The notes beneath the pieces are model-generated. The model was not told where the DNA came from, searched no databases, and was given only the letters and a program-made list of their open reading frames with translations. From Bacteroidota bacterium (GTDB taxonomy: Bacteria; Bacteroidota; JABWAT01), in contig JAIUNL010000011.1 of NCBI GenBank assembly GCA_020161835.1, forward strand, positions 1 to 64,000: a stretch of DNA of 64,000 nucleotides, given 5' to 3'. This document shows positions 8,583 through 22,583 of the stretch, one piece after another. How positions within the stretch are numbered: the stretch's first letter is position 1; every line of letters begins with the position of its first letter. The position numbers were made by a program, and so were the translations under genes.

Positions 8583-9782
8583 TTAAAATATCCTTTTAAA
8601 TTTTTCTGTCATTTCTTGAATTTGTGCCTCTGTAATAATCAAAGGCGGTAATAACCTGATTACAGTTGAATCTGTCGAATTAATAATCATTCCCTCTTCA
8701 AGTGCCTTTGCCGGATAAGGAGAACTATCTTCAAACAATTCAATAGCGGCCATTAAACCAAAAGTTCTGACCGATTTTATCTTTTTAGGAAATAACTCCT
8801 GCAAGTGTTTTAAAGCTTCTGAAAGAATTTTGCCGGTTTGTTTGACGTGCTCAAGTCCATTTTGTTCAAATAACCAGTTCATTACTACTTGTCCGGCAGC
8901 ACAGGCCACTGGGTTCCCACCAAATGTTGTACCATGATCACCAACATGCCAAAGAGAATTGATCTCTTCAGAACCAAGAATTACACCAAGGGGTAAGCCC
9001 CCACCTATTGGTTTGGCTGAAACGACAATATCTGGTTTAAGTGTGTACCACTGATAGGCAAAGAACTGACCAGTACGCCCAATACCAGACTGTATTTCAT
9101 CAGCAACAAGTAAAAATTTATATTTTCGGTGAAGTCTGTCAAGTTCATCGGCAAATTCACATGAAATGGGCCTTATTCCGCCTTCACCCAAAACAAACTC
9201 AAGAACAACGGCAGCAGTATTTTCATTTATTTGAGAAAGGTCTTTAATGGAATCAAACTGCAAATGCTTCACTTCAGGCATAAAAGGATCGTATCCTTCT
9301 CTGTATTTATCTTTATAAGTTAAAGATAATGCCCCGAGTGTACGTCCATGAAATCCTTTTGAAAACGCATAAATATCAGAACGGCCATTTTTCCTGGCCC
9401 AACGTCTTACTAATTTCAACGCACCTTCAACTGATTCAGCACCTGAATTACTAAAGAATACCCGTGTCATTCCAGGTGTGGCCTGCAGAATTTTTTCAGT
9501 TAATAATACCTGAGGAATATTGATAAATGCATTACTCAGATGAGAAAAACGATTCATTTGGTCAGTGACAGCTTTTATTATCCCAGGATGGGCATGACCT
9601 AAAGCATTTACACCCAGACCCGCAACTAAATCAAGATAAGGTTTCCCCTGATCATCAAAAAGATAAACACCCTCTCCCCTTGTAGGAATAAGGGATGACC
9701 TTTTATAGGTCTCAAAGAAATTTTTCTTTTCTTCAGAAACAAGATCAGTTTGAAAGGAGATCTCTGATAATTTCGTTGACAT
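8583..9782 (-). CDS. argD: Class III aminotransferase, probable acetylornithine transaminase
   Basis: A cytoplasmic PLP enzyme of 399 residues that most likely transfers the amino group between glutamate and N-acetylglutamate semialdehyde in arginine synthesis. Visible features are the NSGAESVEGALKL cofactor segment, the FHGRTLGALS motif, VADEIQSGIGRTG, and the Schiff-base lysine K257 in SAKPIGGGLPLG. The C-terminal VIRLLPPLIITE is typical of ArgD. Its start overlaps the end of coaE by 38 bp, implying coupled expression. No other arginine gene is in the window, so ornithine or succinylornithine specificity remains possible. Confidence 0.75.
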   Translation of the reverse strand: MSTKLSEISFQTDLVSEEKKNFFETYKRSSLIPTRGEGVYLFDDQGKPYLDLVAGLGVNALGHAHPGIIKAVTDQMNRFSHLSNAFINIPQVLLTEKILQATPGMTRVFFSNSGAESVEGALKLVRRWARKNGRSDIYAFSKGFHGRTLGALSLTYKDKYREGYDPFMPEVKHLQFDSIKDLSQINENTAAVVLEFVLGEGGIRPISCEFADELDRLHRKYKFLLVADEIQSGIGRTGQFFAYQWYTLKPDIVVSAKPIGGGLPLGVILGSEEINSLWHVGDHGTTFGGNPVACAAGQVVMNWLFEQNGLEHVKQTGKILSEALKHLQELFPKKIKSVRTFGLMAAIELFEDSSPYPAKALEEGMIINSTDSTVIRLLPPLIITEAQIQEMTEKFKRIF

Positions 9783-10332
9783 GAATTTTTAATTCTTCCA
9801 GATTGCCTTCGTTGTGAATGACGAACCGTGACTGATGTTCAAATACTTCCAGATTTCCCTGAACATGCATTCTATTTTGAATATCCGCACTGTCACCGCC
9901 CCGGCGAACTGCCCGGTTAAGTCGTGTCTCCTCTGATGCACTTACGAATATAACATTATCCAGATATTTATCAAATCCGGCCTGATAAATGAGTGCTGCT
10001 TCGTGGAAAATCAAACGGTGTTGACTATTCTCCCTGCAAAATTGTTCAAAGGAAACCAGTACTTTTGGATGAATGAGCTGATTCAAGCCTATCCGGAAAT
10101 CAGAATCTGAAAATACTTTTGAAGCGATGAATTTCCGGTCTGGTTCACCCGATGGAAGCCAGGCATTTTTGCCTATTGCCGAAAGAATATAGCTTTTTAC
10201 ATCCTGATCAGAAGATAGAAAACCTTTTGCAACAGCATCCGCATAAAAAACAGGAAATCCAAGTGATTCAATAACTTCAGCAACCATTGATTTCCCGCTG
10301 GCAATTCCACCCGTAATTCCAATTCGTTTCAT
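9745..10332 (-). CDS. coaE: Dephospho-CoA kinase
   Basis: Last step of coenzyme A synthesis: phosphorylation of the 3'-hydroxyl of dephospho-CoA by ATP. The protein has 195 residues, the normal length. It begins with the P-loop GITGGIASGKS (about 5-15) and contains the substrate-side YADAVAK segment and NQLIHPKV, all usual in CoaE. The ATG start at 10332 lies 3 nt after the stop of the subtilisin-like gene, and its end overlaps argD. Confidence 0.93.
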   Translation of the reverse strand: MKRIGITGGIASGKSMVAEVIESLGFPVFYADAVAKGFLSSDQDVKSYILSAIGKNAWLPSGEPDRKFIASKVFSDSDFRIGLNQLIHPKVLVSFEQFCRENSQHRLIFHEAALIYQAGFDKYLDNVIFVSASEETRLNRAVRRGGDSADIQNRMHVQGNLEVFEHQSRFVIHNEGNLEELKIHVNEIIRDLLSN

Positions 10333-10335
10333 TTC

Positions 10336-13300
10336 TCACCTGATAATTGCAAACTTGCCTGCTTTAACTTTCCCGTTTTTTTCGATAGCCCTGAAAAGAT
10401 AAATTCCTGAAGCGGCTATATTTCCATGTTCATCACGTCCGTCCCAGGATTGAACACCACCCGGATTCTCTTTTTTAATCTCTTTCACCTTCCTGAACCT
10501 GATATCATAAATAATCAGAGTTAAAACTTCAGGAAGATTTCCAAAAAAGAGTTCAGATGAAGTTTCCATATTCCATGGATTCGGATAAACCAGAAGATTT
10601 TCAACATTATCAGAGGAGGAACCAAATTCCACCTGACTACCTGATTGGCTGATAATTTCCCCGGTAACTGATTTCATGCCAGAGAAATCAACGGTCATAT
10701 TTTTTCCAATACTGCCAAAAGGTCTTTCTGGGGTCCGAATCCGAATTGAATTAGCAGAAACAATTTCTTTTGTAAATTGAGTTGTTTCGCCAATAAAAAC
10801 CGGAATTCTTTGATTGGAAAGTACCGAGGTATCAAATTCTTTTGAAAAATAAACGATAAAACTAGTTTCCGTTTCGATTTCGCTGTGAGTGATATAAAAA
10901 TTATCAGAGTGTTCAACTTCGTTAGAGAGTGTCAGCTCAAAAGGGGAATTGGTGAGAACCCTGCCATTAATATCTTTCAATTCCGGAACAACCCACACAC
11001 CTGTTAATTCTTTGGGGTATCGAACAATCATTCGTTTCTTTGATTCATCTAGAAGCAAACGGTCAGGGTAAACAAATTGCCAGATAAATTGTGACTGAAC
11101 TTCTGCAGGAAAATAAATGGGTTGACTTGAACTCAATTCAATTAATCCGTTACGGAATTCACTTTTCAATAATCCAGCCTTGAAAAAAGTAAGGTCTGAT
11201 TTGTTTTTACCGGTAAGGGAAATAACTGGTTTTTCTGCCAATGAAAGCAAGACCTGCAATGTTGAATTCAATTTTCCTTTTATCTGTATGGTATCCGATT
11301 GATAATTTAAAACCCGTTCAAACTTCCAATCATTTTCCATTTGGTAAAAAATATGAATCCCCGTCAGGGCTTTTTCAAGTTTCAGATATCCGGTTGAGTC
11401 AGTTTCCTGAATAAATCTTGAAATCACAGGCTGATTACGTTCTGATAGCGACCAGGCAGTTGGGCTTGTTCCTGAATTTGTTAAAAAATCAAACCCTGTA
11501 TTTTTAACTTGTCCTTTTGAAACAAGTGATGAAAATGAGGCGTTTGGAATCCGGGTTTTAAGTTCATAATTGCTTGTTAATCTATTCCAGAAAAGTAAAT
11601 AAAGATCAGGGTGGAGGCCCATAACCAACCAGTTTTCACCCCCTTTTTTCAAAACTCCGATTTTATTTTTCCGTTGGGATTCTCCTGCAAAGTTCAGGAA
11701 CCAGGAATCATATAAAACAGAATCCCGCCCATTTATTTCAGAATAAACACGTAAACTCCACCTCGCAGGGAAAGTTTCCCCATAAATAGGGTGTTCAATT
11801 TGTAAATCATGCGAAACAATAATCAATTCATCTGTTCCATCACCATTCAGATCAACCGCTTCTATGTAATCTGAAGCTTCATATAACGAAACAGGGTCTG
11901 CAAAAATGACGCTTAAAGTATCTGAATTATCCCAGTTATAAACAATGGCGTTTCCGGCAGGATCGCCAATCAGGATTTGGGGGTTGGAAATCGAATTTCT
12001 ATATCTGACAATCCGTGAATTTGGGGGGCCGCTTAATCTGAGTTCTTTCGGATAAAATAACGGTTGTGTTCTTACGAAATCTGTTCCGCTTGAGTTCAGC
12101 TCAGAAACAAAGTAGGATGAGCTGTTTCTCCAGATCAGGTGAAGTTTCCCATCTTTTTCCACCAACTGACTTCCCCAGCATTCTTTTTCACCCGGGTTTT
12201 GCCATATTTTTTGGGTTGGTGGAAGACTATCAGATTCACTGGAAAATAAATAGGAATTCCCAAGGGCAATAGCCAGGAGCCAGTTTTTTCCGTTAAAGGT
12301 TATGAAATCCTTCGGAACCAGCTTCTGTACGATAGAATCCTGAGGAGTTTTGAGGTTCTTTCCATTGTAGAAATATAAACTTCCGTATTCAGATTCAGGT
12401 GATGATTTACTCAAAACAAGATCCGTTAAACCGTCCCGGTTCCAGTCTAAATTTTCAGAAAGAAGAAATGATTCGGGCAGTTCTTTTAATTGCAGGGAAT
12501 CAAGTTCTTTTCTTTCAGAAATAGTAACAGGTACATCAACAAATTTTTTAGCTGTTTGTCTATCCCCTGAAAGATCTTCAGCAATTAGCTTCACTTCCCA
12601 CCTTCCCGGAAACGGCACTAAAACGGAGGTGAAGCCGGTGTACCGCCATCCCTGGTTTGATCCTGTTATTACAGTTGAGCCGTTTTTTGCTTCAATTGAA
12701 AGAAGAGTGGGATGTGAAGAATTGACCTCACCCCAAACAGCCCAATGATCACGATCCAATGCTTTATCAATCCATGAAAATGATAGTTTAAGTGGCGATT
12801 TATATTTAAATATGGTTCTGCGGTCTTCTATACGGGTGCCATTCTGATTTAAAACGCTTAAGCGAATCGAAAGTACTGAATCAGTTGTTCCAATCTGATC
12901 TTTTACTTCATCCCAGATTAATCTTCCTGCAATTTTGTTCAAAAGCCTCTCATTGCCGGAACTGATTAATTTCCAGTCCTCAGGATATCCCAGGCCAGAT
13001 TTCCAATAGAGTTCCCATCCTTTGAAATTTGGAGAAAGTGTTGAGGCAAAAACTGAAAGTGTATCGTTTTTCCACCAGGAATCAATCTCAGGGGATGTAA
13101 TTCTCACTTCATAACGGTTCTGAATTTTGTATAAAGCATGGGTCAGATTAACAACACCACCACCTGATTGTGGTGAAAATCCGTTTTCTGTCGTTCTGAC
13201 AGCCGTTTCCTGTAAAAGACTTCGCAACGAGGATGTTGTAAAATCTTGATTTAATCCTTTTAAAATTGCTGCAATTCCAGCCACGTTCGGGGCCGCAGCG

Positions 13301-14310
13301 GATGTTCCTGAAAATGCACGGTAACGATTTCCTGTTGCCGTGGTGGGGATACCAACACCGGGTGCAAGAAAGTCAAGACTATTTCCAAACATTGAAAAAA
13401 CTGCACGGTCTCCATACTCAGTTGAAGCACCAACCGAAATCACACTTTCATACCCTGATGGATAGTGACGGTCATATCCGCCGCTGTTACCCGAACTTGC
13501 AATGAGAATAATGCCATCCTTTTCCATGGCGTCACAAATGGTTTCAAGCAAAAGGGATTTTTCATTGCTTGATCCAAAACTCATATTGACGATATCAACT
13601 TTCTGATACCAGGCATAAAGTAAACATTTGGCAATATCTGTTTCAGAACCATTCCCCGTATTATCAAAGGCTTTTAAGGTCAGAATTTTCACATTTGGCG
13701 CCAACCCAGCGATACCAATTGAATTATTTTGAGTTGCAGCAATGATTCCCGACACTGAGGTTCCGTGCCCCTGGTCATCAATAGGAAGATTTGAAGCCCG
13801 GGTTGAAATGAAATTGAATCCATAAATATCATCAGTCAGACCGTTTTGATCGTTGTCAATTCCATCCGGAGTAAAATTCTCACCCGGATTCTTCCACATT
13901 GATGATTTCAAATCTTCATGTTCCGGATCAATTCCTGTATCCAAAACACCAACCACAACCTGATTCAGATCATCGGTACTAAAAAGTTTGGAATCATAAC
14001 CCATTGCCCTGAAATTCCATTGACTTGAATATGCCGAGTCGTTGAATTCAACCTGATCCAACTTGAAAACCAAAACCGGTGAAGAATAGTCTGAGGAAAC
14101 TGATTCAGCATCGTTTTTGTCCATTAGAAAAAAACCGGAAGTTACAGTTTGAAACTGCATCCACGGTTCATCAAAGAGGGGTTTTAGCTGTGTTCCAGAT
14201 TTTTGAAGGGATTTTAGCTGTTCGGCTGACAGATGGATCAGACGATCCTGACCAAACAAATGAAAGTGAGATAGAAGTACACCTACTAGTAGACAAAAAA
14301 ACCTGATCAA
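10336..14310 (-). CDS. Subtilisin-like (S8) serine protease with T9SS sorting domain
   Basis: A secreted protease of 1324 residues. After a signal peptide (FFCLLVGVLLSHFHLFGQ) comes a peptidase S8 domain (about 110-400) with the complete triad: D124 (VLDTGID), H182 (GHGTSVSG) and S337 (SGTSAAAP), plus the oxyanion Asn in SSGNSGG. A long central part with WxxxG/beta-rich and one DLNGDGTDE calcium loop is of unknown role. The end (LLVYPNPWN ... SWDGRDEHGNIAASGIYLF) is a FlgD-like T9SS C-terminal domain. The start is TTG at 14310, with AAAGGA about 8 nt upstream; no ATG lies nearby. It is placed between a glycosyltransferase and coaE in one tightly spaced run, which suggests only co-transcription, not a shared function. 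Confidence 0.88.
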   Translation of the reverse strand: MIRFFCLLVGVLLSHFHLFGQDRLIHLSAEQLKSLQKSGTQLKPLFDEPWMQFQTVTSGFFLMDKNDAESVSSDYSSPVLVFKLDQVEFNDSAYSSQWNFRAMGYDSKLFSTDDLNQVVVGVLDTGIDPEHEDLKSSMWKNPGENFTPDGIDNDQNGLTDDIYGFNFISTRASNLPIDDQGHGTSVSGIIAATQNNSIGIAGLAPNVKILTLKAFDNTGNGSETDIAKCLLYAWYQKVDIVNMSFGSSNEKSLLLETICDAMEKDGIILIASSGNSGGYDRHYPSGYESVISVGASTEYGDRAVFSMFGNSLDFLAPGVGIPTTATGNRYRAFSGTSAAAPNVAGIAAILKGLNQDFTTSSLRSLLQETAVRTTENGFSPQSGGGVVNLTHALYKIQNRYEVRITSPEIDSWWKNDTLSVFASTLSPNFKGWELYWKSGLGYPEDWKLISSGNERLLNKIAGRLIWDEVKDQIGTTDSVLSIRLSVLNQNGTRIEDRRTIFKYKSPLKLSFSWIDKALDRDHWAVWGEVNSSHPTLLSIEAKNGSTVITGSNQGWRYTGFTSVLVPFPGRWEVKLIAEDLSGDRQTAKKFVDVPVTISERKELDSLQLKELPESFLLSENLDWNRDGLTDLVLSKSSPESEYGSLYFYNGKNLKTPQDSIVQKLVPKDFITFNGKNWLLAIALGNSYLFSSESDSLPPTQKIWQNPGEKECWGSQLVEKDGKLHLIWRNSSSYFVSELNSSGTDFVRTQPLFYPKELRLSGPPNSRIVRYRNSISNPQILIGDPAGNAIVYNWDNSDTLSVIFADPVSLYEASDYIEAVDLNGDGTDELIIVSHDLQIEHPIYGETFPARWSLRVYSEINGRDSVLYDSWFLNFAGESQRKNKIGVLKKGGENWLVMGLHPDLYLLFWNRLTSNYELKTRIPNASFSSLVSKGQVKNTGFDFLTNSGTSPTAWSLSERNQPVISRFIQETDSTGYLKLEKALTGIHIFYQMENDWKFERVLNYQSDTIQIKGKLNSTLQVLLSLAEKPVISLTGKNKSDLTFFKAGLLKSEFRNGLIELSSSQPIYFPAEVQSQFIWQFVYPDRLLLDESKKRMIVRYPKELTGVWVVPELKDINGRVLTNSPFELTLSNEVEHSDNFYITHSEIETETSFIVYFSKEFDTSVLSNQRIPVFIGETTQFTKEIVSANSIRIRTPERPFGSIGKNMTVDFSGMKSVTGEIISQSGSQVEFGSSSDNVENLLVYPNPWNMETSSELFFGNLPEVLTLIIYDIRFRKVKEIKKENPGGVQSWDGRDEHGNIAASGIYLFRAIEKNGKVKAGKFAIIR

Positions 14311-14325
14311 TAAAATAGTCCTTTG

Positions 14326-15636
14326 TTAGTCAGCAATTCTTGCAAGCATATTAAATTCTTTTGCCAATTGAGAGGCAATAAATTTTCTCTCGTATAATTG
14401 CTGAAGAAGGGGGTCTGGTTTTTCAGGGTAACCTTTTTTCGTCCAGGCTGTGTACATCGCCACAATTGAATTTCTGATTTCCTCAATCATTCCTGGGTTA
14501 ATAACCCGTGCCGTTGGGAATGGTTTCAGTGTCTTTGCCACATCATTATCAGGACACAAAGCGAGGATTGGTTTTCCTGATCCGATATATTCGTAAACTT
14601 TTCCTGTTGAAATCGATTCATAACCCTTACCAACACCCAGAGAAAGCCAAAGAGCATCAGCCTGACTTAACCAGTGAATGACAACCGGATGTTCCTGATA
14701 GTCATGGTAAGTAAACAAATCATTGATCTGATGTATTTTGGTGCGATTTACAAATTCCTGCTGAACATAACCAATCATGTGAAATTCAATGTGAGCAAAT
14801 ATATCCGGATGTGATATTTTCAAAAGGGCAAGAGCTTTGTAAAGTGGCTCTGGTGTATTTTTTTCATAAAAAACCCCGGTATAAAGCCATTTCATTTTTC
14901 CTTTTGTTTTCTTGTAAGGTTTGGCATATTTCGTAAAATCTTCCTGATCATAGCCCTGGGTGAGCACTTTAACCGACCCTAAACTCAGTACATCCCTATG
15001 GCGGGCAACTAGTTTTTCTTTTATAGTACGGTTGATGGTTACAATCAAATTTGCAGACTTTACTACTTTCCGTTCCAAATGATAATGCAATGTTTTATGA
15101 AAAGGTGTCCAGTAAAAATGATAGGGGTTATCAAGCCAGGAATCTCTGAAATCCAGTACCAATGGCAGACCTGTTGCCCGTTTAAGTTCACAAGCAACCA
15201 AATGATCAGTATAAGGAGGTGCAGTTGAAAAGATAATCTGGTGTTCAGTCTTGTTCAGCTCAACCAAACCGGCCTTGACTGCCGATGATTTCCAGAAAAT
15301 TTTATTGTCAGGAATGAAAAAGAACTGTGAAATTCTGTTTAGTATTTTCCGTAACCATTCATTTTTAAGTTTGATGGTTTTACGATTTTTGAAGAGCTTT
15401 ACGGGGTCGATAGCATTGGTTCTGATTATTTCAACATCACGGTGTGCAAGCTCTGTCAGAAAGCTTTCATCAAATGCATAATATGTTTTTGATGTGATGG
15501 TAAGAATGGTTGAAGACCAACCAAAATCATGAAGGTACTTAACCAGTTTAAGAGTTCGCTGGACGCCGGATAATCCCATTGGAGGAAAATAATAAGCGAC
15601 AACGAAGACACGGCGTTTAATCTCGTCGGTATTCAT
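14326..15636 (-). CDS. Family 4-like glycosyltransferase
   Basis: A 436-residue predicted cytoplasmic or membrane-associated glycosyltransferase of the GT-B fold. The N-terminal VVAYYFPPMGLSGVQRTLKL is the usual start of GT4 enzymes acting on surface polysaccharides. The C-terminal half holds the sugar-nucleotide-binding pattern (STGKVYEYIGSGKPILALCPD, with the E and G positions conserved). The acceptor cannot be read from sequence. It lies 32 nt after guaB and 15 nt before the S8 protease and has no other polysaccharide gene beside it. Confidence 0.8.
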   Translation of the reverse strand: MNTDEIKRRVFVVAYYFPPMGLSGVQRTLKLVKYLHDFGWSSTILTITSKTYYAFDESFLTELAHRDVEIIRTNAIDPVKLFKNRKTIKLKNEWLRKILNRISQFFFIPDNKIFWKSSAVKAGLVELNKTEHQIIFSTAPPYTDHLVACELKRATGLPLVLDFRDSWLDNPYHFYWTPFHKTLHYHLERKVVKSANLIVTINRTIKEKLVARHRDVLSLGSVKVLTQGYDQEDFTKYAKPYKKTKGKMKWLYTGVFYEKNTPEPLYKALALLKISHPDIFAHIEFHMIGYVQQEFVNRTKIHQINDLFTYHDYQEHPVVIHWLSQADALWLSLGVGKGYESISTGKVYEYIGSGKPILALCPDNDVAKTLKPFPTARVINPGMIEEIRNSIVAMYTAWTKKGYPEKPDPLLQQLYERKFIASQLAKEFNMLARIAD

Positions 15637-15668
15637 TCTAATAAAAGCCCCTGCCCTGTCTTCTTCAA

Positions 15669-18327
<2,659 letters not shown>

Positions 18328-18703
18328 AAATTGCTCCAAAATATAAAGTTAGTTAAAATTCCATTTGCATTCAAATTTAAGAGTTCAATTTGAGGCTAAG
18401 TAAGATTTGAAAACAAAGAAATAATTTGATTGCGATACTTGCAAATTTACCGGTTTATCTCCAATTTTAGGGTAATCAAATTCAACTCCAATGAAAATCT
18501 AACCTCACAATATCCTCATTTCTATTCGTTCTGCCGGATAATCCTCACTTTTTTAAGGATTAATCAATTTATTATTCAGGATAAGTTGATCTATTTCGAT
18601 AAGTGTGCACCATCTGGTTTTTGCAGCTTCCTTCCAGCTTTATAGTTTATGTTCTTGAGAACGCCATTTTCTCAAAATCACTGATTAGCCTCTTTGATGC
18701 TCT
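18328..18703. other. 376-bp intergenic region between divergent gcdH and ABC-F genes
   Basis: An AT-rich stretch that must hold both promoters. A weak Bacteroidota-type candidate for the ABC-F gene is TTG-N19-TAGTTTAT ending near 18650. On the other strand TAAATTTG (18379-18372) matches a -7 box for gcdH, without a partner TTG at the usual distance. I see no convincing leader peptide, hairpin or repeat. Confidence 0.5.
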
Positions 18704-20320
18704 ATGAGTAAAATACAAATCCAAAAATTATCGTTTTCATTTCCTGATGGAAACCAACTTTTTTCCGCTCTCACAACCCAATTCCCTGTTAGTGTAACAG
18801 CATTGATTGGCAAAAATGGTACTGGAAAATCAACATTATTTAAATTGATTTCAGGTGAATTACTTCCAATCTCAGGAAAAGTTTCTGTAAATGGTTCTTT
18901 AAGAATGTTCACTCAGGACGATTCCAATTTTAAAACAATTGCAGAAGCAATGGGTGTTTCTCATTACATTGAAGCAATTGATCGGTTATCTAAAGGCCAA
19001 ATTCTTCATAATGATTTAGATGTCCTGGATGGAAAATGGGATATTGAAACTCACGTCAGGCGTTTACTTGCAGAAAACGGACTTGATTATCTACAAGTGG
19101 ATACACCTTATTCATATCTAAGCGGAGGTGAAAGAATCATGACCAGGTTTCTGGGGTGTTTGGCAACTGATCCCGATATCCTTTTATTGGATGAACCCAC
19201 AAATCATCTTGATTCCAAATTCAGAAAACAAATCTACTCCTGTTTATTAAATTGGAAGAAAACTTGTGTGGTCATAAGTCATGATCGTGACCTTCTGAAT
19301 ATTGTGTCTTCAATTGCGGAACTTCGGGATGGCACAATAAACTGGTATGGGGGTAATTATTCTTTTTATAAAGAAATTGAAATCAGACAAAGGGAAGCAA
19401 TAATTGCTGATCACAACAGATCAAAACGCGAATTAAAGGAACTGGAGGAACAATCAAATGCAAAATTCGAGAATCAGTCCAAAAAAATTGCTCGTGCTTC
19501 AAAGTCTCTACCCAAATCCGGAATTCCGAAAATCCTGCTCGGGAAAATGAAACAGAATGCAGAGGCAACACTTGCTAAAACAAGTAAAGTAGCAGAAAAT
19601 AAAATCGAAACAGCAATGGCATTTGTAATTGAAACCAAAAGTAAATTAGAAACAAAAAGACCCATCATAATCGATCTTCCCGATGTTAAAATTCCAAAAG
19701 GTCAAATGTTATTTGATGCAACTGAAATCAATCACCGCTTTGAACCCTTCCCTGAATTTTGGGAGAAACCCATTTCTTTAAATCTTTCAGGTCCGTTTAG
19801 ACTTGCAATTACAGGAAATAACGGATCAGGCAAAACTGTACTCATAAAAATTATGACTGGTCAGATTGTTCCGTCAAATGGTGAGGTTAATAAACCGATT
19901 TGCAATTATGGATGGCTCGATCAGCATTATTCATTCAAATCAAAAGTGAAAACAGTTTATGAATTGGCTTATGAAATAGCAGGTGCCCCAAAAACTGAAG
20001 GTGAAATCAGAATAAAATTGGGACGATTTGGGTTTTACAAGGATTCAGTCTTTCTGCGGCTTGATTCATTGAGTGGTGGTGAAAAACTAAGAGTTCAATT
20101 GGCTTCTTTATTCATAAAAGACCCTTTACCTCAGGTCTTGATATTAGATGAACCAACCAATAACTCAGATCTTGAAAGTCTTGAAATCCTGACATCAGCA
20201 ATAAAAACCTGGAAAGGAGCATTAATTGTCATTTCTCATGATTCGCAATTCCTCTCAGAGATTGGAATTGAACAGGAAATCAATCTTAAAAGGGCAAAAA
20301 CAAAAAAGTCCGCTTTTTGA
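18704..20320 (+). CDS. ABC-F family ATPase (ribosome-associated type)
   Basis: A cytosolic protein of 538 residues with two ABC ATPase domains and no membrane segment. ABC-F proteins act on the ribosome as translation factors or antibiotic-protection proteins. Domain one has Walker A GKNGTGKST, signature LSGGERI and Walker B LLLDEPTNHLD. A charged linker (about 225-330) joins it to domain two with GNNGSGKTV, LSGGEKL and LILDEPTNNSD. The linker is rich in Lys and Ala and lacks the longest known resistance-type arms as far as can be judged, so the subfamily (housekeeping Uup/EttA-like or resistance) is undecided. It is the only plus-strand gene between 8 and 41 kb, is rather AT-rich, and ends inside a terminator shared with groEL. 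Confidence 0.85.
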   Translation: MSKIQIQKLSFSFPDGNQLFSALTTQFPVSVTALIGKNGTGKSTLFKLISGELLPISGKVSVNGSLRMFTQDDSNFKTIAEAMGVSHYIEAIDRLSKGQILHNDLDVLDGKWDIETHVRRLLAENGLDYLQVDTPYSYLSGGERIMTRFLGCLATDPDILLLDEPTNHLDSKFRKQIYSCLLNWKKTCVVISHDRDLLNIVSSIAELRDGTINWYGGNYSFYKEIEIRQREAIIADHNRSKRELKELEEQSNAKFENQSKKIARASKSLPKSGIPKILLGKMKQNAEATLAKTSKVAENKIETAMAFVIETKSKLETKRPIIIDLPDVKIPKGQMLFDATEINHRFEPFPEFWEKPISLNLSGPFRLAITGNNGSGKTVLIKIMTGQIVPSNGEVNKPICNYGWLDQHYSFKSKVKTVYELAYEIAGAPKTEGEIRIKLGRFGFYKDSVFLRLDSLSGGEKLRVQLASLFIKDPLPQVLILDEPTNNSDLESLEILTSAIKTWKGALIVISHDSQFLSEIGIEQEINLKRAKTKKSAF

Positions 20321-20332
20321 GCGGACTTTTTT
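20301..20332. terminator. Bidirectional terminator shared by ABC-F gene and groEL
   Basis: Stem AAGTCCGC/GCGGACTT (20306-20313 and 20321-20328) with a 7-nt loop has T runs on both strands. The left arm lies inside the last codons of the ABC-F gene and the TGA is in the loop. Confidence 0.93.
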
Positions 20333-20353
20333 GAAAAACATGAAAGGCTGATA

Positions 20354-22000
<1,647 letters not shown>

Positions 22001-22019
22001 TTATTTTTATATGTTTTAA

Positions 22020-22304
22020 TTACAGAATTGCGAAAACGTCTGATTCTCTCATAATGAGTAAATCGGAACCATCAACGCTGATTTCAGTTCCTGAATATTT
22101 ACCATAGAGAACTTTATCGCCAACTTTAAGTTGCATTGGAATTGTGGTACCACTATCAGCAACTTTTCCGGGTCCGACAGCTACGATTTCGCCTTGTTGT
22201 GGTTTTTCTTTGGCAGTGTCAGGGATAAACAATCCACTTTTTGTTTTTTCTTCAGCAGCTGCTGGCTTTACAACGATACGGTCTGCTAAGGGTCTGATGC
22301 TCAT
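22020..22304 (-). CDS. groES: Co-chaperonin GroES (Hsp10)
   Basis: The lid of the GroEL chamber. It has 94 residues, normal length, with [12 protein letters not shown] at the start, the mobile loop region [19 protein letters not shown], and [14 protein letters not shown]. It heads the groES-groEL operon. No CIRCE element is present upstream; a different palindrome lies 36 bp before the ATG. Confidence 0.98.
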   Translation of the reverse strand: MSIRPLADRIVVKPAAAEEKTKSGLFIPDTAKEKPQQGEIVAVGPGKVADSGTTIPMQLKVGDKVLYGKYSGTEISVDGSDLLIMRESDVFAIL

Positions 22305-22339
22305 AGTTTCCTCTTATGTTTTTGATTTAATAAAATGGG

Positions 22340-22357
22340 ACTGACAAGTCTGTCAGT
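22340..22357. promoter_or_regulatory. Palindrome upstream of groES (candidate heat-shock operator)
   Basis: ACTGACA-AGTC-TGTCAGT is a perfect 7-bp inverted repeat. On the groES strand it overlaps a possible -35 (CTGACA) with a TATTAA-like -10 about 18 bp further. It takes the position CIRCE occupies in other bacteria. The regulator is unknown. Confidence 0.5.
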
Positions 22358-22583
22358 TTATTTGCCGTTTGCCCTATTATCAAAGGGCGTGCCAAACCTT
22401 TTCTGGAATTTGCCAATACTATTTTTCAGCTGATTCTTATAGGATATCTGATTAAAAAGGTATAGTAAGGGAAGTAAAAATCTGGAAAGGGTGAGCTTGG
22501 ATGAAGTTAGAAACTATTGTTTGTTTCTATTTGATATTTTTTAGCCAAAATGACAGGACGAAATGAAAGGATGGCAGAAGATC

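Noticed and set aside
22305..22583. CIRCE heat-shock element upstream of groES
   Set aside because: No TTAGCACTC or GAGTGCTAA arms are present in this gap.
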